Shown here in pieces: positions 1 through 6,381 of a stretch of 41,291 bases of DNA. Numbering within the stretch: the first letter of the stretch is position 1; the number at the start of each line of letters is the position of its first letter. The stretch covers positions 1 through 41,291 of the forward strand of contig NZ_VDFV01000034.1 of NCBI RefSeq assembly GCF_006152145.1, in the 5' to 3' direction. The notes beneath the pieces are model-generated. The model saw only the letters and a program-made list of their open reading frames with translations, did not search any database and was not told the DNA's origin. Position numbers and translations under genes: made by a program. Source of the stretch: Rubellimicrobium roseum (GTDB lineage Bacteria; Pseudomonadota; Alphaproteobacteria; Rhodobacterales; Rhodobacteraceae).

Positions 1-89
1 CGGAAGTCAGATCGGACCGGCGTCGCCCACAGGCGGACAAGGGCACCAGACCCACACCGCCCATCACCACGCTGGAGATGGAGCCGATC

Positions 90-989
90 ATGGCGACCCA
101 CACGACCACCCCCTTCGACCCGGAGCGCGAGATCGCGGACAAGATCATCGCCGCCCTTGAGGCGGGCACCCCGCCCTGGCGCAAGCCCTGGACCGGCGGA
201 CGCGGCTGTCCCTTTCCCCGTCGCCATACCGGTGAGAGCTACCGGGGCATCAACGTCCTGATGCTCTGGCTGGAGGCGTCCGAGAAAGGTTACGCCTCGC
301 CCTTCTGGATGACCTACAAGCAGGCGGAGGCGCTCGGGGGGCAGGTCCGTCGCGGCGAGCGATCCACCCTCGTTGTTAAGTACGGCGTGGTGGAAAGGGA
401 GGACGAGGACGGCACGGAGGAGCGGCGCCCTTACCTCAAGGCCTATCGGGTGTTCAACGCGGGCCAGATCGACGGGCTGCCCGCCAGCTTCATACAGGAG
501 GCCGAGCCGGCCGTGAACCTCGGGACCCAGCCCGACGAGGGGCTGGAGGCCTACTTCGCCCGGCTCGGGGCCACGATCGAGACGAGCGAGGACCCGCGCG
601 CCTACTACCACCCCGCCCGCGATCTCATCCACATGCCCCCCCTCGTCACCTTCCACACGACCCAAGGCTACTACGAGACGCTGGGGCACGAGGCGGTGCA
701 CTGGACCGGGGGCAGCGCCCGGCTCGACCGGATCTCGCGCTGCAAGGACCGGGCCGCCTATGCCTTCGAGGAGCTGGTGGCCGAGATCGGGCAATGTCTC
801 CTCTTCGCCACCCTGGGTCTGACCCCCTCCATCGACCAATCCGCCGCGTATGTCGCGGGCTGGCTGGAGGCCTTGGCCCGGGACAAGAAGGCAATCTTCC
901 GCGCTGCCTCCGAGGCGCAGAAGGCCGTGGACCTCATCACCGGGCGCTGCGGCGCGACCGTGGCCCACGAGTCCGAGGTGGCCGCGTAA
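90..989 (+). CDS. ardC: ArdC-type antirestriction protein
   Basis: ArdC-family proteins pair an N-terminal single-stranded-DNA-binding domain with a C-terminal zincin-like domain and protect incoming plasmid DNA from restriction in the recipient. Here the N-terminal part carries the typical PPWRKPW segment and the SYRGINVLML stretch. The C-terminal part has the metallopeptidase motif HEAVH (in LGHEAVHWTG) and a downstream FEELVAEIG that would supply the third zinc ligand. Two in-frame ATGs exist, at 78 and 90. I chose 90 because GGAG lies seven bases upstream of it, while the ATG at 78 directly abuts its GGAG. At about 300 aa the length is normal for the family. It sits 122 bp upstream of ssb, as expected for a plasmid leading region. 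Function is assigned from the family, not tested. Confidence 0.9.
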   Translation: MATHTTTPFDPEREIADKIIAALEAGTPPWRKPWTGGRGCPFPRRHTGESYRGINVLMLWLEASEKGYASPFWMTYKQAEALGGQVRRGERSTLVVKYGVVEREDEDGTEERRPYLKAYRVFNAGQIDGLPASFIQEAEPAVNLGTQPDEGLEAYFARLGATIETSEDPRAYYHPARDLIHMPPLVTFHTTQGYYETLGHEAVHWTGGSARLDRISRCKDRAAYAFEELVAEIGQCLLFATLGLTPSIDQSAAYVAGWLEALARDKKAIFRAASEAQKAVDLITGRCGATVAHESEVAA

Positions 990-1111
990 GCGGCCCCCTT
1001 TCCTCCAGCTGTCGTGGGTCACCTGCTTCAACTTCAAGTTGCGCGGCCGCGACAATCCCATATGATCGTCACAGCGCCGTCTTGATGCGACGGCCCAGAA
1101 AGGATGCTGCC

Positions 1112-1441
1112 ATGCGGACCTTCAGCGAATTTCAGATCATCGGCCACGTCGGGAAAGTGCGCTCTGTGGGCCCGACCCTTCGGGTGGATGTCGCCGCCGA
1201 GTACGGGCGCAAGGACGACGCGGGTCAGTTCCAATCGAACCCCTACTGGAACGAGGTCACCCTCTTCAACGAGCGGGTGATTGCTTGGGCCAAGGACCAC
1301 GTGAAGACCGGGGACCTGGTGCATGTGCGCGGCACGCTTCGTCAGACCCGGTACGAGAAGGACGGCCAAACGATCTATGGCGTGACCTTGGCCGCCGATG
1401 ACTTCGACCTGCTGGCCCCGAAAGCTCAGGTCGGCGCCTAG
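1112..1441 (+). CDS. ssb: plasmid single-stranded DNA-binding protein
   Basis: The 109-aa product has one OB fold of the SSB type: the N-terminal strand FQIIGHVGKV, the central YWNEVTLFNE and the later GDLVHVRGTLRQTRYEKDGQ are the usual landmarks. It lacks the long acidic tail with terminal DDDIPF of chromosomal SSB, so it is a short plasmid-type form that may not recruit the usual SSB partners. It would coat single-stranded DNA entering the recipient or arising in plasmid replication. AAAGGA about seven bases before the ATG supports this start over the longer upstream reading frame. Its stop codon shares the sequence CTAG with the stop of the convergent gene at 1438-1662. Confidence 0.88.
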   Translation: MRTFSEFQIIGHVGKVRSVGPTLRVDVAAEYGRKDDAGQFQSNPYWNEVTLFNERVIAWAKDHVKTGDLVHVRGTLRQTRYEKDGQTIYGVTLAADDFDLLAPKAQVGA

Positions 1442-1662
1442 GGATCGGCCAGGCGTCGGAGGTTCGCCCGTAGCACGGGCGGGAGGCTCGCCCTCATCAG
1501 CCAGGACTCCTCGCCGTTGTCCCAAAGGTAGGTCCAGCCTAAGACCTCGCCGGTTGCGGCATCGGTGATGGTGCCGGTGAGGGTCCCGAGCTTCCGTCGT
1601 TCTCTTCGCATCTGATCCACCTGTCGCTGCGCTCTGCGACGGCCGGACCCTGCTTGGTTCAT
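1438..1662 (-). CDS. small basic protein of unknown function
   Basis: I do not recognise this 74-aa protein. The first 25 residues are strongly basic (RRR, RRERRK), and the remainder contains a GTITDAATGEVLGWTYLW segment that reads like a short beta-hairpin fold. It converges on ssb; the two stop codons overlap in the palindrome CTAG, leaving no room for a terminator. A perfect 24-bp palindrome lies ten bases upstream of its start codon. The position in a likely leading region and the basic N-terminus suggest a nucleic-acid-binding accessory protein, but that is inference only. Confidence 0.55.
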   Translation of the reverse strand: MNQAGSGRRRAQRQVDQMRRERRKLGTLTGTITDAATGEVLGWTYLWDNGEESWLMRASLPPVLRANLRRLADP

Positions 1663-1672
1663 ACTGGAGGGC

Positions 1673-1696
1673 GAGGGTCAGGCGCGCCTGACCCTC
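1673..1696. repeat. perfect 24-bp palindrome
   Basis: The half-site GAGGGTCAGGCG is followed directly by its exact reverse complement, with no spacer. It lies ten bases upstream of the start codon of the small gene at 1438-1662. It could be an operator for that gene or a cruciform or hairpin former in single-stranded plasmid DNA. There is no T-run after it, so a simple intrinsic terminator is unlikely. Confidence 0.85.
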
Positions 1697-1729
1697 TGCC
1701 CGAGCGGCGAGCGACGAGAGGATGGGGGG

Positions 1730-1805
1730 GAAGCGGATTCGACGGGGGTGGTGCGGGCGCAGGGAGCCAGAGGCGACCGAGCCACGGCCCCGTCTAATCC
1801 GCTTC
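1730..1805. repeat. long inverted repeat, 18-nt arms
   Basis: The left arm GAAGCGGATTCGACGGGG (1730-1747) pairs with the right arm at 1788-1805 at 17 of 18 positions; the single mismatch is C against T. The arms flank a 40-nt GC-rich loop. The structure is immediately followed by a second stem-loop at 1806-1836 and preceded by the palindrome at 1673. No coding role is apparent. Confidence 0.85.
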
Positions 1806-1836
1806 GGGGGGAAGGAAGTCGAAACTCCTTCCCCCC
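1806..1836. repeat. perfect 11-bp stem-loop
   Basis: GGGGGGAAGGA (1806-1816) and its exact complement (1826-1836) flank a nine-base loop, directly adjoining the inverted repeat at 1730-1805. It lies 52 bases beyond the end of the virC2-like gene, so it could help terminate that operon, but it lacks a U-tract on either strand. Confidence 0.8.
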
Positions 1837-1887
1837 ATGCCGGTCCTCATCGGATGGTTGGGGTCGGTCTGCGCCGCCCGCTCGGCC

Positions 1888-2514
1888 TCACGTCCGTCGG
1901 CCGACTTGGGCCAACACTTCGTCCAGGGCGGCCCAGAAGACCGGCTCGATCTGGCCTCGGACGAGAGACCAGGGGCTTTTGACGCCCAAGGGGTCCTGCG
2001 CCTCCGTGAGCGCAGCCAGGGTCGAGCCATCGAGCGTCAGAGTGGTGCTGTAGACATGGGTCGACCCCCCTGCCCTGTCCGCGCTCGGCGGTTCGACAAA
2101 GACCGGCGCCAGAGCCACGCGTGCGGCCGTCTTGCGCCACGCCGCCTTCATGACGTCCTGCTCCGGCAACCCCGTCGCGGCCATCTGCTCGACGTGCATG
2201 GCCAGGGGACGCGCATTCACGGCGATGACGATGCGCTTCTTGGGGGCGGCGACAGGGGGAGCTTCCGGACGGGTCCGGGCCGGTCGGGGCCGGGCCGTCC
2301 GAGGTGTGGTCGGTGCGGGCGCGGGCCCGGTGGACACTTCCGGCTCGGGGTCGGCCGCGGCTGGGGGCATCGCGGGCGGCTCGTTGCTTTGGGCCGGCCC
2401 CGGCGCAGGCTCGACGGGAGAGGCTGGCGGCTGGGACGGCCGCGGCGTCAGTCCGAGGCCTCCGGTGTAGGCGGGGTCGATCTCGCGGACCGGCTGAAGC
2501 TTGCGTCGTGCCAT
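1888..2514 (-). CDS. VirC2-like DNA-binding partner of the ParA-like protein
   Basis: The 208-aa protein has a proline- and alanine-rich, probably disordered first half (to about residue 88) and a compact C-terminal half starting KKRIVIAVNARPL. VirC2 of Agrobacterium has a similar build: a disordered N-terminal part, then a ribbon-helix-helix-like fold. Its C-terminal part, as I recall it, also has an ARP element after an opening strand and a later DPLG segment, matched here by NARPL and DPLGVKSPWS. The gene starts two bases after the stop of the ParA-like gene, so the two are translated as a pair. VirC1 and VirC2 bind the overdrive next to the T-DNA border and assist relaxase loading; an equivalent role at oriT is inferred. 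A generic ParB-like partition partner is the alternative. Confidence 0.6.
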   Translation of the reverse strand: MARRKLQPVREIDPAYTGGLGLTPRPSQPPASPVEPAPGPAQSNEPPAMPPAAADPEPEVSTGPAPAPTTPRTARPRPARTRPEAPPVAAPKKRIVIAVNARPLAMHVEQMAATGLPEQDVMKAAWRKTAARVALAPVFVEPPSADRAGGSTHVYSTTLTLDGSTLAALTEAQDPLGVKSPWSLVRGQIEPVFWAALDEVLAQVGRRT

Positions 2515-2516
2515 GG

Positions 2517-3236
2517 TCAGTTCGCCAGAATGTCGTTGAGAACGTCGGTGGCCTCCATGAGGGCCTCCTCGTAGTGGCGCGCGTGGCTGCGCTGGAGTGG
2601 GTTGGGGTGGTCCCGGTAGTTGCGAAGGATCTCACCCAGGAACCCCTGGGCGTCCATCATGTGGTAGGCGTTGCGGTGCTGGATGACGCTGTTGATCACC
2701 GGAAACCGCGTGGTTGCCTCCTCCAGCAACGCCAGTTCCAGCTTCGAGGCCTTGGCCGGGAATTGGGTGATGACCACGTGATGGGGCGGCAGGTCCTCCG
2801 GCCGCTCCACGCGGTCATGCAACCGCCGAAACCATTCGACCGTCTGGGTGCCGACGTCGAAGTTGGTGACCGTTGCCACCACGGGCGTCACAAGGTGGTC
2901 GGACAGCATGGCAATGTCGTCGGCCCAGGCGCCCCCGACCCCGGCGGTGTCGATGAAGACGAAGTCCGTCGCGCCGCCCGAATAGGCTTCGTCGATTACG
3001 GCCTCCAGGCTCTGGGTGTCGCTGACGGCAGCAAACTGTGCGCCAGACGGCGTCAGCCCGCCTTTGGCGGCCCGGTCGTACCAGCGTGTCAGGTCGCCCT
3101 GCGGGTCGGTGTCGATGAGCAATGTGGTTTTGCCGGCGGACAACGCCGCGCTGGCCAGAGCCTTCACCAGGGCCGACTTGCCCGAGCCGCCTTTACGGGC
3201 CACCGCCGCGACGACCACCATGTTGTCGTTTGCCAT
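2517..3236 (-). CDS. ParA-family ATPase, VirC1-like
   Basis: The 239-aa product is a MinD/ParA-type ATPase. It has the deviant Walker A motif KGGSGKSA near the N-terminus, the switch segment LLIDTDPQGDL, and FVFIDTAGVGG as Walker B. No N-terminal DNA-binding extension is present, so it is the short ParA type, as in VirC1 (about 230 aa). I start at the ATG at 3236 (MANDNMVVV), since the upstream extension is basic, low-complexity and outside the fold. It is followed at once by the VirC2-like gene and faces away from mobC/relaxase, as virC faces virD in Ti plasmids. It may recruit the relaxosome to the coupling protein, or act in plasmid partition. Confidence 0.82.
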   Translation of the reverse strand: MANDNMVVVAAVARKGGSGKSALVKALASAALSAGKTTLLIDTDPQGDLTRWYDRAAKGGLTPSGAQFAAVSDTQSLEAVIDEAYSGGATDFVFIDTAGVGGAWADDIAMLSDHLVTPVVATVTNFDVGTQTVEWFRRLHDRVERPEDLPPHHVVITQFPAKASKLELALLEEATTRFPVINSVIQHRNAYHMMDAQGFLGEILRNYRDHPNPLQRSHARHYEEALMEATDVLNDILAN

Positions 3237-3320
3237 TCCAGGTCTGCCTTTCTGCCTCGATAGTCGACGGTGCATAGCCGACGACCTTGAGGCGATCACA
3301 GATCACGTCCGGTCGACGGT

Positions 3321-3338
3321 CAATCCTCGACAGGATTG
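3321..3338 (-). other. candidate nic hairpin of oriT
   Basis: CAATCCT and AGGATTG form a perfect seven-base stem around CGAC. On the - strand this reads AATCCTGT, which resembles the relaxase nick consensus of the RP4/VirD2 group (YATCCTG, nick, Y) except for the first base. With a nick here, the - strand would lead with the VirC-like genes, then ssb and ardC, and end with mobC, relaxase and secretion genes. That is the expected polarity, but the site itself is inferred. Confidence 0.35.
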
Positions 3339-3937
3339 AAGCGATAGCCTGTGACGCACAGGGCACGACCTATGCTCACCAACCGATCCCGCATAACCGA
3401 TAACATATAAGCCATAATATGGAGCGCATAGTCGACGGAATAGTGCATCGACCCGACGACCTAGTTCCTAGAGCCGAGTATAGTTAGCAAAGAGCCGAGA
3501 GGGCAGGACCGACAGGCGCTAGCAGTGAAGCGATGACGGACGTACCAGAACCCATAGTCGATGGCCGAGAACGAACGATCGATTTACGACTGGACGGAAA
3601 CGAGATCCCATGGGCGATACACGACAAGCGCGATCCGACGGCCGAGTGGCGACAAAATAGACCCGATCCTCGACAGTCGAGACCTGATAGAACGTGACCG
3701 CCGACGCGTGGCTGCTGGTGTCGTGCTCGTGTCGGTTCAGGTTCGGTCCTGCGGCCGAGCTCTGACGAGTCCACACGGCGAGAGACACGGGACGGCCGTT
3801 CGGCTGGCTTGAGGCCACGTCGTTCGTCCCCAGCCGAGCCCAGGTGGCACGGTCCATCAGTGGGTCCCGGCGTCGAAGCACGCCGGGGCGAACCCTGCGG
3901 GTCCGCGACATGGACTACAACCACAGCGCATCTTTGC

Positions 3938-3967
3938 TTGTGCGAAGATTCTCTGCGGTTGTAGGAT
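3938..3967 (+). promoter_or_regulatory. candidate promoter of the mobC-relaxase-virD4 operon
   Basis: TTGTGC (3938-3943) and TAGGAT (3962-3967) are separated by 18 bases and would start transcription near 3974, upstream of the mobC ATG at 3999. The boxes match the sigma-70 consensus only partly. Confidence 0.3.
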
Positions 3968-3983
3968 GGCAAGAAATAGCGGG

Positions 3984-3996
3984 TGTAAACTTTACA
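3984..3996. promoter_or_regulatory. palindromic operator candidate before mobC
   Basis: TGTAAACTTTACA is a perfect palindrome around a central C and ends two bases before the ATG of mobC. It is AT-rich in a GC-rich context and would cover the ribosome-binding region. The MobC-like product has an HTH-like N-terminus, so autorepression is plausible. Confidence 0.45.
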
Positions 3997-3998
3997 TC

Positions 3999-4565
3999 AT
4001 GCCGACACGCAGACTGACCGAGAGCCAGCGCCGCGAGATCGTGCGGGAGCGGGGCAGGGGGGTCCCGGCGCAGGACCTCGCGGCCCGGTTCGGTGTGTCC
4101 CGGCAGACGATCCACGCCACCCTGCGGCAGGGACAAGGGCGCCCTGCGGAGGTGGGCACGCAGGTGGTGGCAGTCCGGGTGTCCGAGCGGGAGCTGCGGC
4201 AATTCGAGGTGGCGCTAAGCCGCCATGGCCTGACCCGCTCGGCGGCTCTGAAGCGCATGATGCGAACCGCCGGCGACCTCCTGGCCCCCGATGAAGCGGG
4301 CGCTCAAGCGCTCAAGGAACTCGGGGCAGCGATCAACCGGCTAGGTGGCAACGTCAACCAGATCGCGCGCGCCTGCAACGAGGCTCGCCTGCTCGGCCAC
4401 CCTCTGCCCTACACGGCGCAGAGCCATGCCGAGGTCCGGGAGGCGCTCCGGGTCGTGTTCGAGGTGGCGGACCAGATCCAGGCCTTGGCGCGGTCGCGCC
4501 GGTCCCAACTCGACGTCCGGGTGGTGGACGCGTTCCGAGAGGAGGACCCGCATGCGGCGCCCTAG
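3999..4565 (+). CDS. mobC: MobC-like relaxosome accessory protein with HTH N-terminus
   Basis: The 188-aa product begins with a homeodomain-like helix-turn-helix (LTESQRREIV through GVSRQTIHATLR, roughly residues 5-43). A MobC-type region follows, with VRVSERELRQFE and the family hallmark LGGNVNQIARACNE around residue 113. MobC/VirD1-type proteins bind oriT and help the relaxase open and nick DNA. I use the ATG at 3999 because the earlier one at 3966 would place the TGTAAACTTTACA palindrome inside the gene and precede the HTH with unrelated residues. The relaxase gene begins 14 bases before this gene ends. The extra HTH is more than a minimal MobC needs and suggests a second role as regulator of this operon. 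Confidence 0.8.
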   Translation: MPTRRLTESQRREIVRERGRGVPAQDLAARFGVSRQTIHATLRQGQGRPAEVGTQVVAVRVSERELRQFEVALSRHGLTRSAALKRMMRTAGDLLAPDEAGAQALKELGAAINRLGGNVNQIARACNEARLLGHPLPYTAQSHAEVREALRVVFEVADQIQALARSRRSQLDVRVVDAFREEDPHAAP

Positions 4566-6381
4566 CCTCGCCCCGGCGGCCGACCTGTTCGGGGACGGCT
4601 GGAGTCGGGTCCGGGGTCGGGGCGTGCCTGGGGGCTCGAGTGGGATTTCGGACCGGTCCCGCGGCTCACTCCTGACCGGGCCGCGGGCGCAGATGGTGCG
4701 CGCCGCCCGGGGTCACAGCCCGGCCATCTTCAAGGCGATCCGGAACGGCGGGTGCCGTACGAGCGCGGAACTGCGCGCGCAGCTCACCTATCTCACGACG
4801 AAGTCGAGCAGCCTCTTCGACGCGCGTGGCACCTTCGACGGTCAGGCGGTGCTCACGCCAGCCGAGATCCGGGCGCTGGCCAAGCGTTTCACCGCCCAGT
4901 GGACCACCGAGCGCACGCCCAAGCTCGGGCACACATCGCACCTCCTGATGGCCTTTCCGGTCGGCACCAGGCCCGAGCATGTACACGAGGTGGCCCGGGG
5001 GATCTGCGAGCAGTTCTTCCAAGGCGAGGATGCACATTTCGACTACCTCGTGGCCATCCACGAGGACCGCGCGCATCCGCACGCCCACATCGTGCTCAAC
5101 CGCCGGAGCCAGGACGGGGAGATGTTCTATCTCCGGCGCGGGCACCACTTCAGCTACGAGGCCTTCCGCGAGGCCATGGTCGAGCATGGCGAGCGCTATG
5201 GGCTGCGGCTGGAAGCCACCCGCCGTCTCGACCGGGGGGTGCTCACGTACGGGGCCAACTCGGCCGAGGTGCAGCGGGCGCGGGCGGTAGGGCAGGGGGC
5301 CCCCGAGCGCCTTCGGGTCGGCCCAGGCCTCGACCGCGCGCTCCAGCGGATCGCGGAGGCCGGCTCGACGTACCGGGAGCTCGCGGTCGAGGCGAGCCGG
5401 GCCGGGTTCGAGGACGTCAGCGACGCTCTCCTGCGGGCCAGCGCGATCCTGGCCCGCGGTGACCGCATCCAGCCCACAGGAGGCATCTACATGGCCGACA
5501 CCCAGGACTCGTTCGACACCCTGCTGCGGGAGTTCACGCACACGGTCAGGGCCGTGGAGCACCGGATCGCCACGGCCGAGCCGCAGGAGCGGCCGCGCCT
5601 GGAGCACGGGCTCAACGAGGTGCTGGCGTCGGTCGGCCACCTGAGCCCCTTGGGGCCGGACTCCATCTCGCTTCAGGACCGGGCGAGCGCCGATGGCCTG
5701 TATGGCCGCGACGCGGTCGACCAGGCCGCTCTGGACCGACTCGACCGCCCCGCCGTGCGGGCGGCACTAGAGTTGAGCCTGCAGGACACCGGGATCGCAC
5801 CCGCCGAGGTCCTGGCTCGTCTCCAGATCGGGGCGACGAACGCCGCACTCGAGCGGCAGTGGCTGGCGAATGACGTCCGGGCGCTGGCGGCCCGGCACGG
5901 GCTTGACCTGTCCCAGCCGGAGGACCTCGAGCGCGCGCTGGATCGGCTGGAGCAGGTCCAAGCCCGGCTTGGGGCGGCGCTGGACGCAGCCGGGCTCCTG
6001 CGAGAGAGCCGTGTGGCCCTGCGGGAGGAGGCCGCCTCGACCGGCGCCAACGCGGTGACAGACGCGCTGAGGCGGCTGCAGGACGCGCCGGTCGATGCGC
6101 CGGCCTTCGGCTCCCTCGCCGAGGCGCAGAGGTTCCGGGAGGAGATCGAGCGCCTCCTGACCGCCGAGCAACTCGCGCAGGTGCGTCAGGGCGACGAGCG
6201 GGCGCTGACCGGGCTCAGCGGAGACCGTCTCGACCGGCTCCACCTGGCGAAGGCCTACCTGGACACGGGGGAGACCGCGCCCGTCTCGGACGTGCCCCGG
6301 CAGGTTCAGGAGGCGCTCAGTGACGCCCGGATCGATGCGCAGCGCCTGCAGCACGGGACCCGAGGGCCGGTCCATGGCTAG
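4552..6381 (+). CDS. VirD2-type relaxase (TraI/MobA class)
   Basis: This 609-aa protein would nick oriT and stay bound to the 5' end of the transferred strand. The N-terminal third holds the relaxase domain: the probable catalytic tyrosine lies in AQLTYLTTKSS (about residue 82), and the metal-binding histidine motif reads HEDRAHPHAHIVLNRR (about residues 172-187). The C-terminal half is helical, rich in Ala, Arg, Glu and Leu, with no recognised domain; it may carry the secretion signal. I start at the ATG at 4552, which has GAGGAGG upstream; the reading frame is open further upstream but there lies inside mobC. It overlaps mobC by 14 bases and virD4 by 8, so the three form one operon. Confidence 0.88.
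   Translation: MRRPSLAPAADLFGDGWSRVRGRGVPGGSSGISDRSRGSLLTGPRAQMVRAARGHSPAIFKAIRNGGCRTSAELRAQLTYLTTKSSSLFDARGTFDGQAVLTPAEIRALAKRFTAQWTTERTPKLGHTSHLLMAFPVGTRPEHVHEVARGICEQFFQGEDAHFDYLVAIHEDRAHPHAHIVLNRRSQDGEMFYLRRGHHFSYEAFREAMVEHGERYGLRLEATRRLDRGVLTYGANSAEVQRARAVGQGAPERLRVGPGLDRALQRIAEAGSTYRELAVEASRAGFEDVSDALLRASAILARGDRIQPTGGIYMADTQDSFDTLLREFTHTVRAVEHRIATAEPQERPRLEHGLNEVLASVGHLSPLGPDSISLQDRASADGLYGRDAVDQAALDRLDRPAVRAALELSLQDTGIAPAEVLARLQIGATNAALERQWLANDVRALAARHGLDLSQPEDLERALDRLEQVQARLGAALDAAGLLRESRVALREEAASTGANAVTDALRRLQDAPVDAPAFGSLAEAQRFREEIERLLTAEQLAQVRQGDERALTGLSGDRLDRLHLAKAYLDTGETAPVSDVPRQVQEALSDARIDAQRLQHGTRGPVHG

Larger units (their letters stand above)
3237..3998. other. repeat-rich non-coding region, probable oriT/centromere region
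   Basis: About 760 bp between divergent operons hold no convincing gene. Repeats stand out. GTCGACGG occurs at 3263-3270, 3312-3319 and 3431-3438, with GTCGATGG at 3557-3564, most of them within a longer ATAGTCGAYGG context. Short hairpins lie at 3321-3338 and 3348-3362 (CCTGTG ACG CACAGG), and CCATAATATGG at 3412-3422 is a palindrome. An AT-rich patch (3391-3430) interrupts the GC-rich background. The setting between VirC-like and relaxase genes suggests oriT plus binding sites for the VirC-like pair. A partition site or promoter cluster is also possible. Confidence 0.55.

Noticed and set aside
3958-3969. Second nic-like sequence (CATCCTAC on the - strand)
   Set aside because: It deviates at the key G before the nick and has no adjoining hairpin, unlike the site at 3321-3338.
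3484-3972. Open - strand frame of 162 codons in the VirC-like/mobC gap
   Set aside because: Arginine- and serine-rich random-looking product, no ribosome-binding site, and it covers the repeat motifs and the mobC promoter region.
3966-3998. Upstream ATG for mobC
   Set aside because: The added residues are unlike the family and would include the palindromic operator; the ATG at 3999 is preferred.
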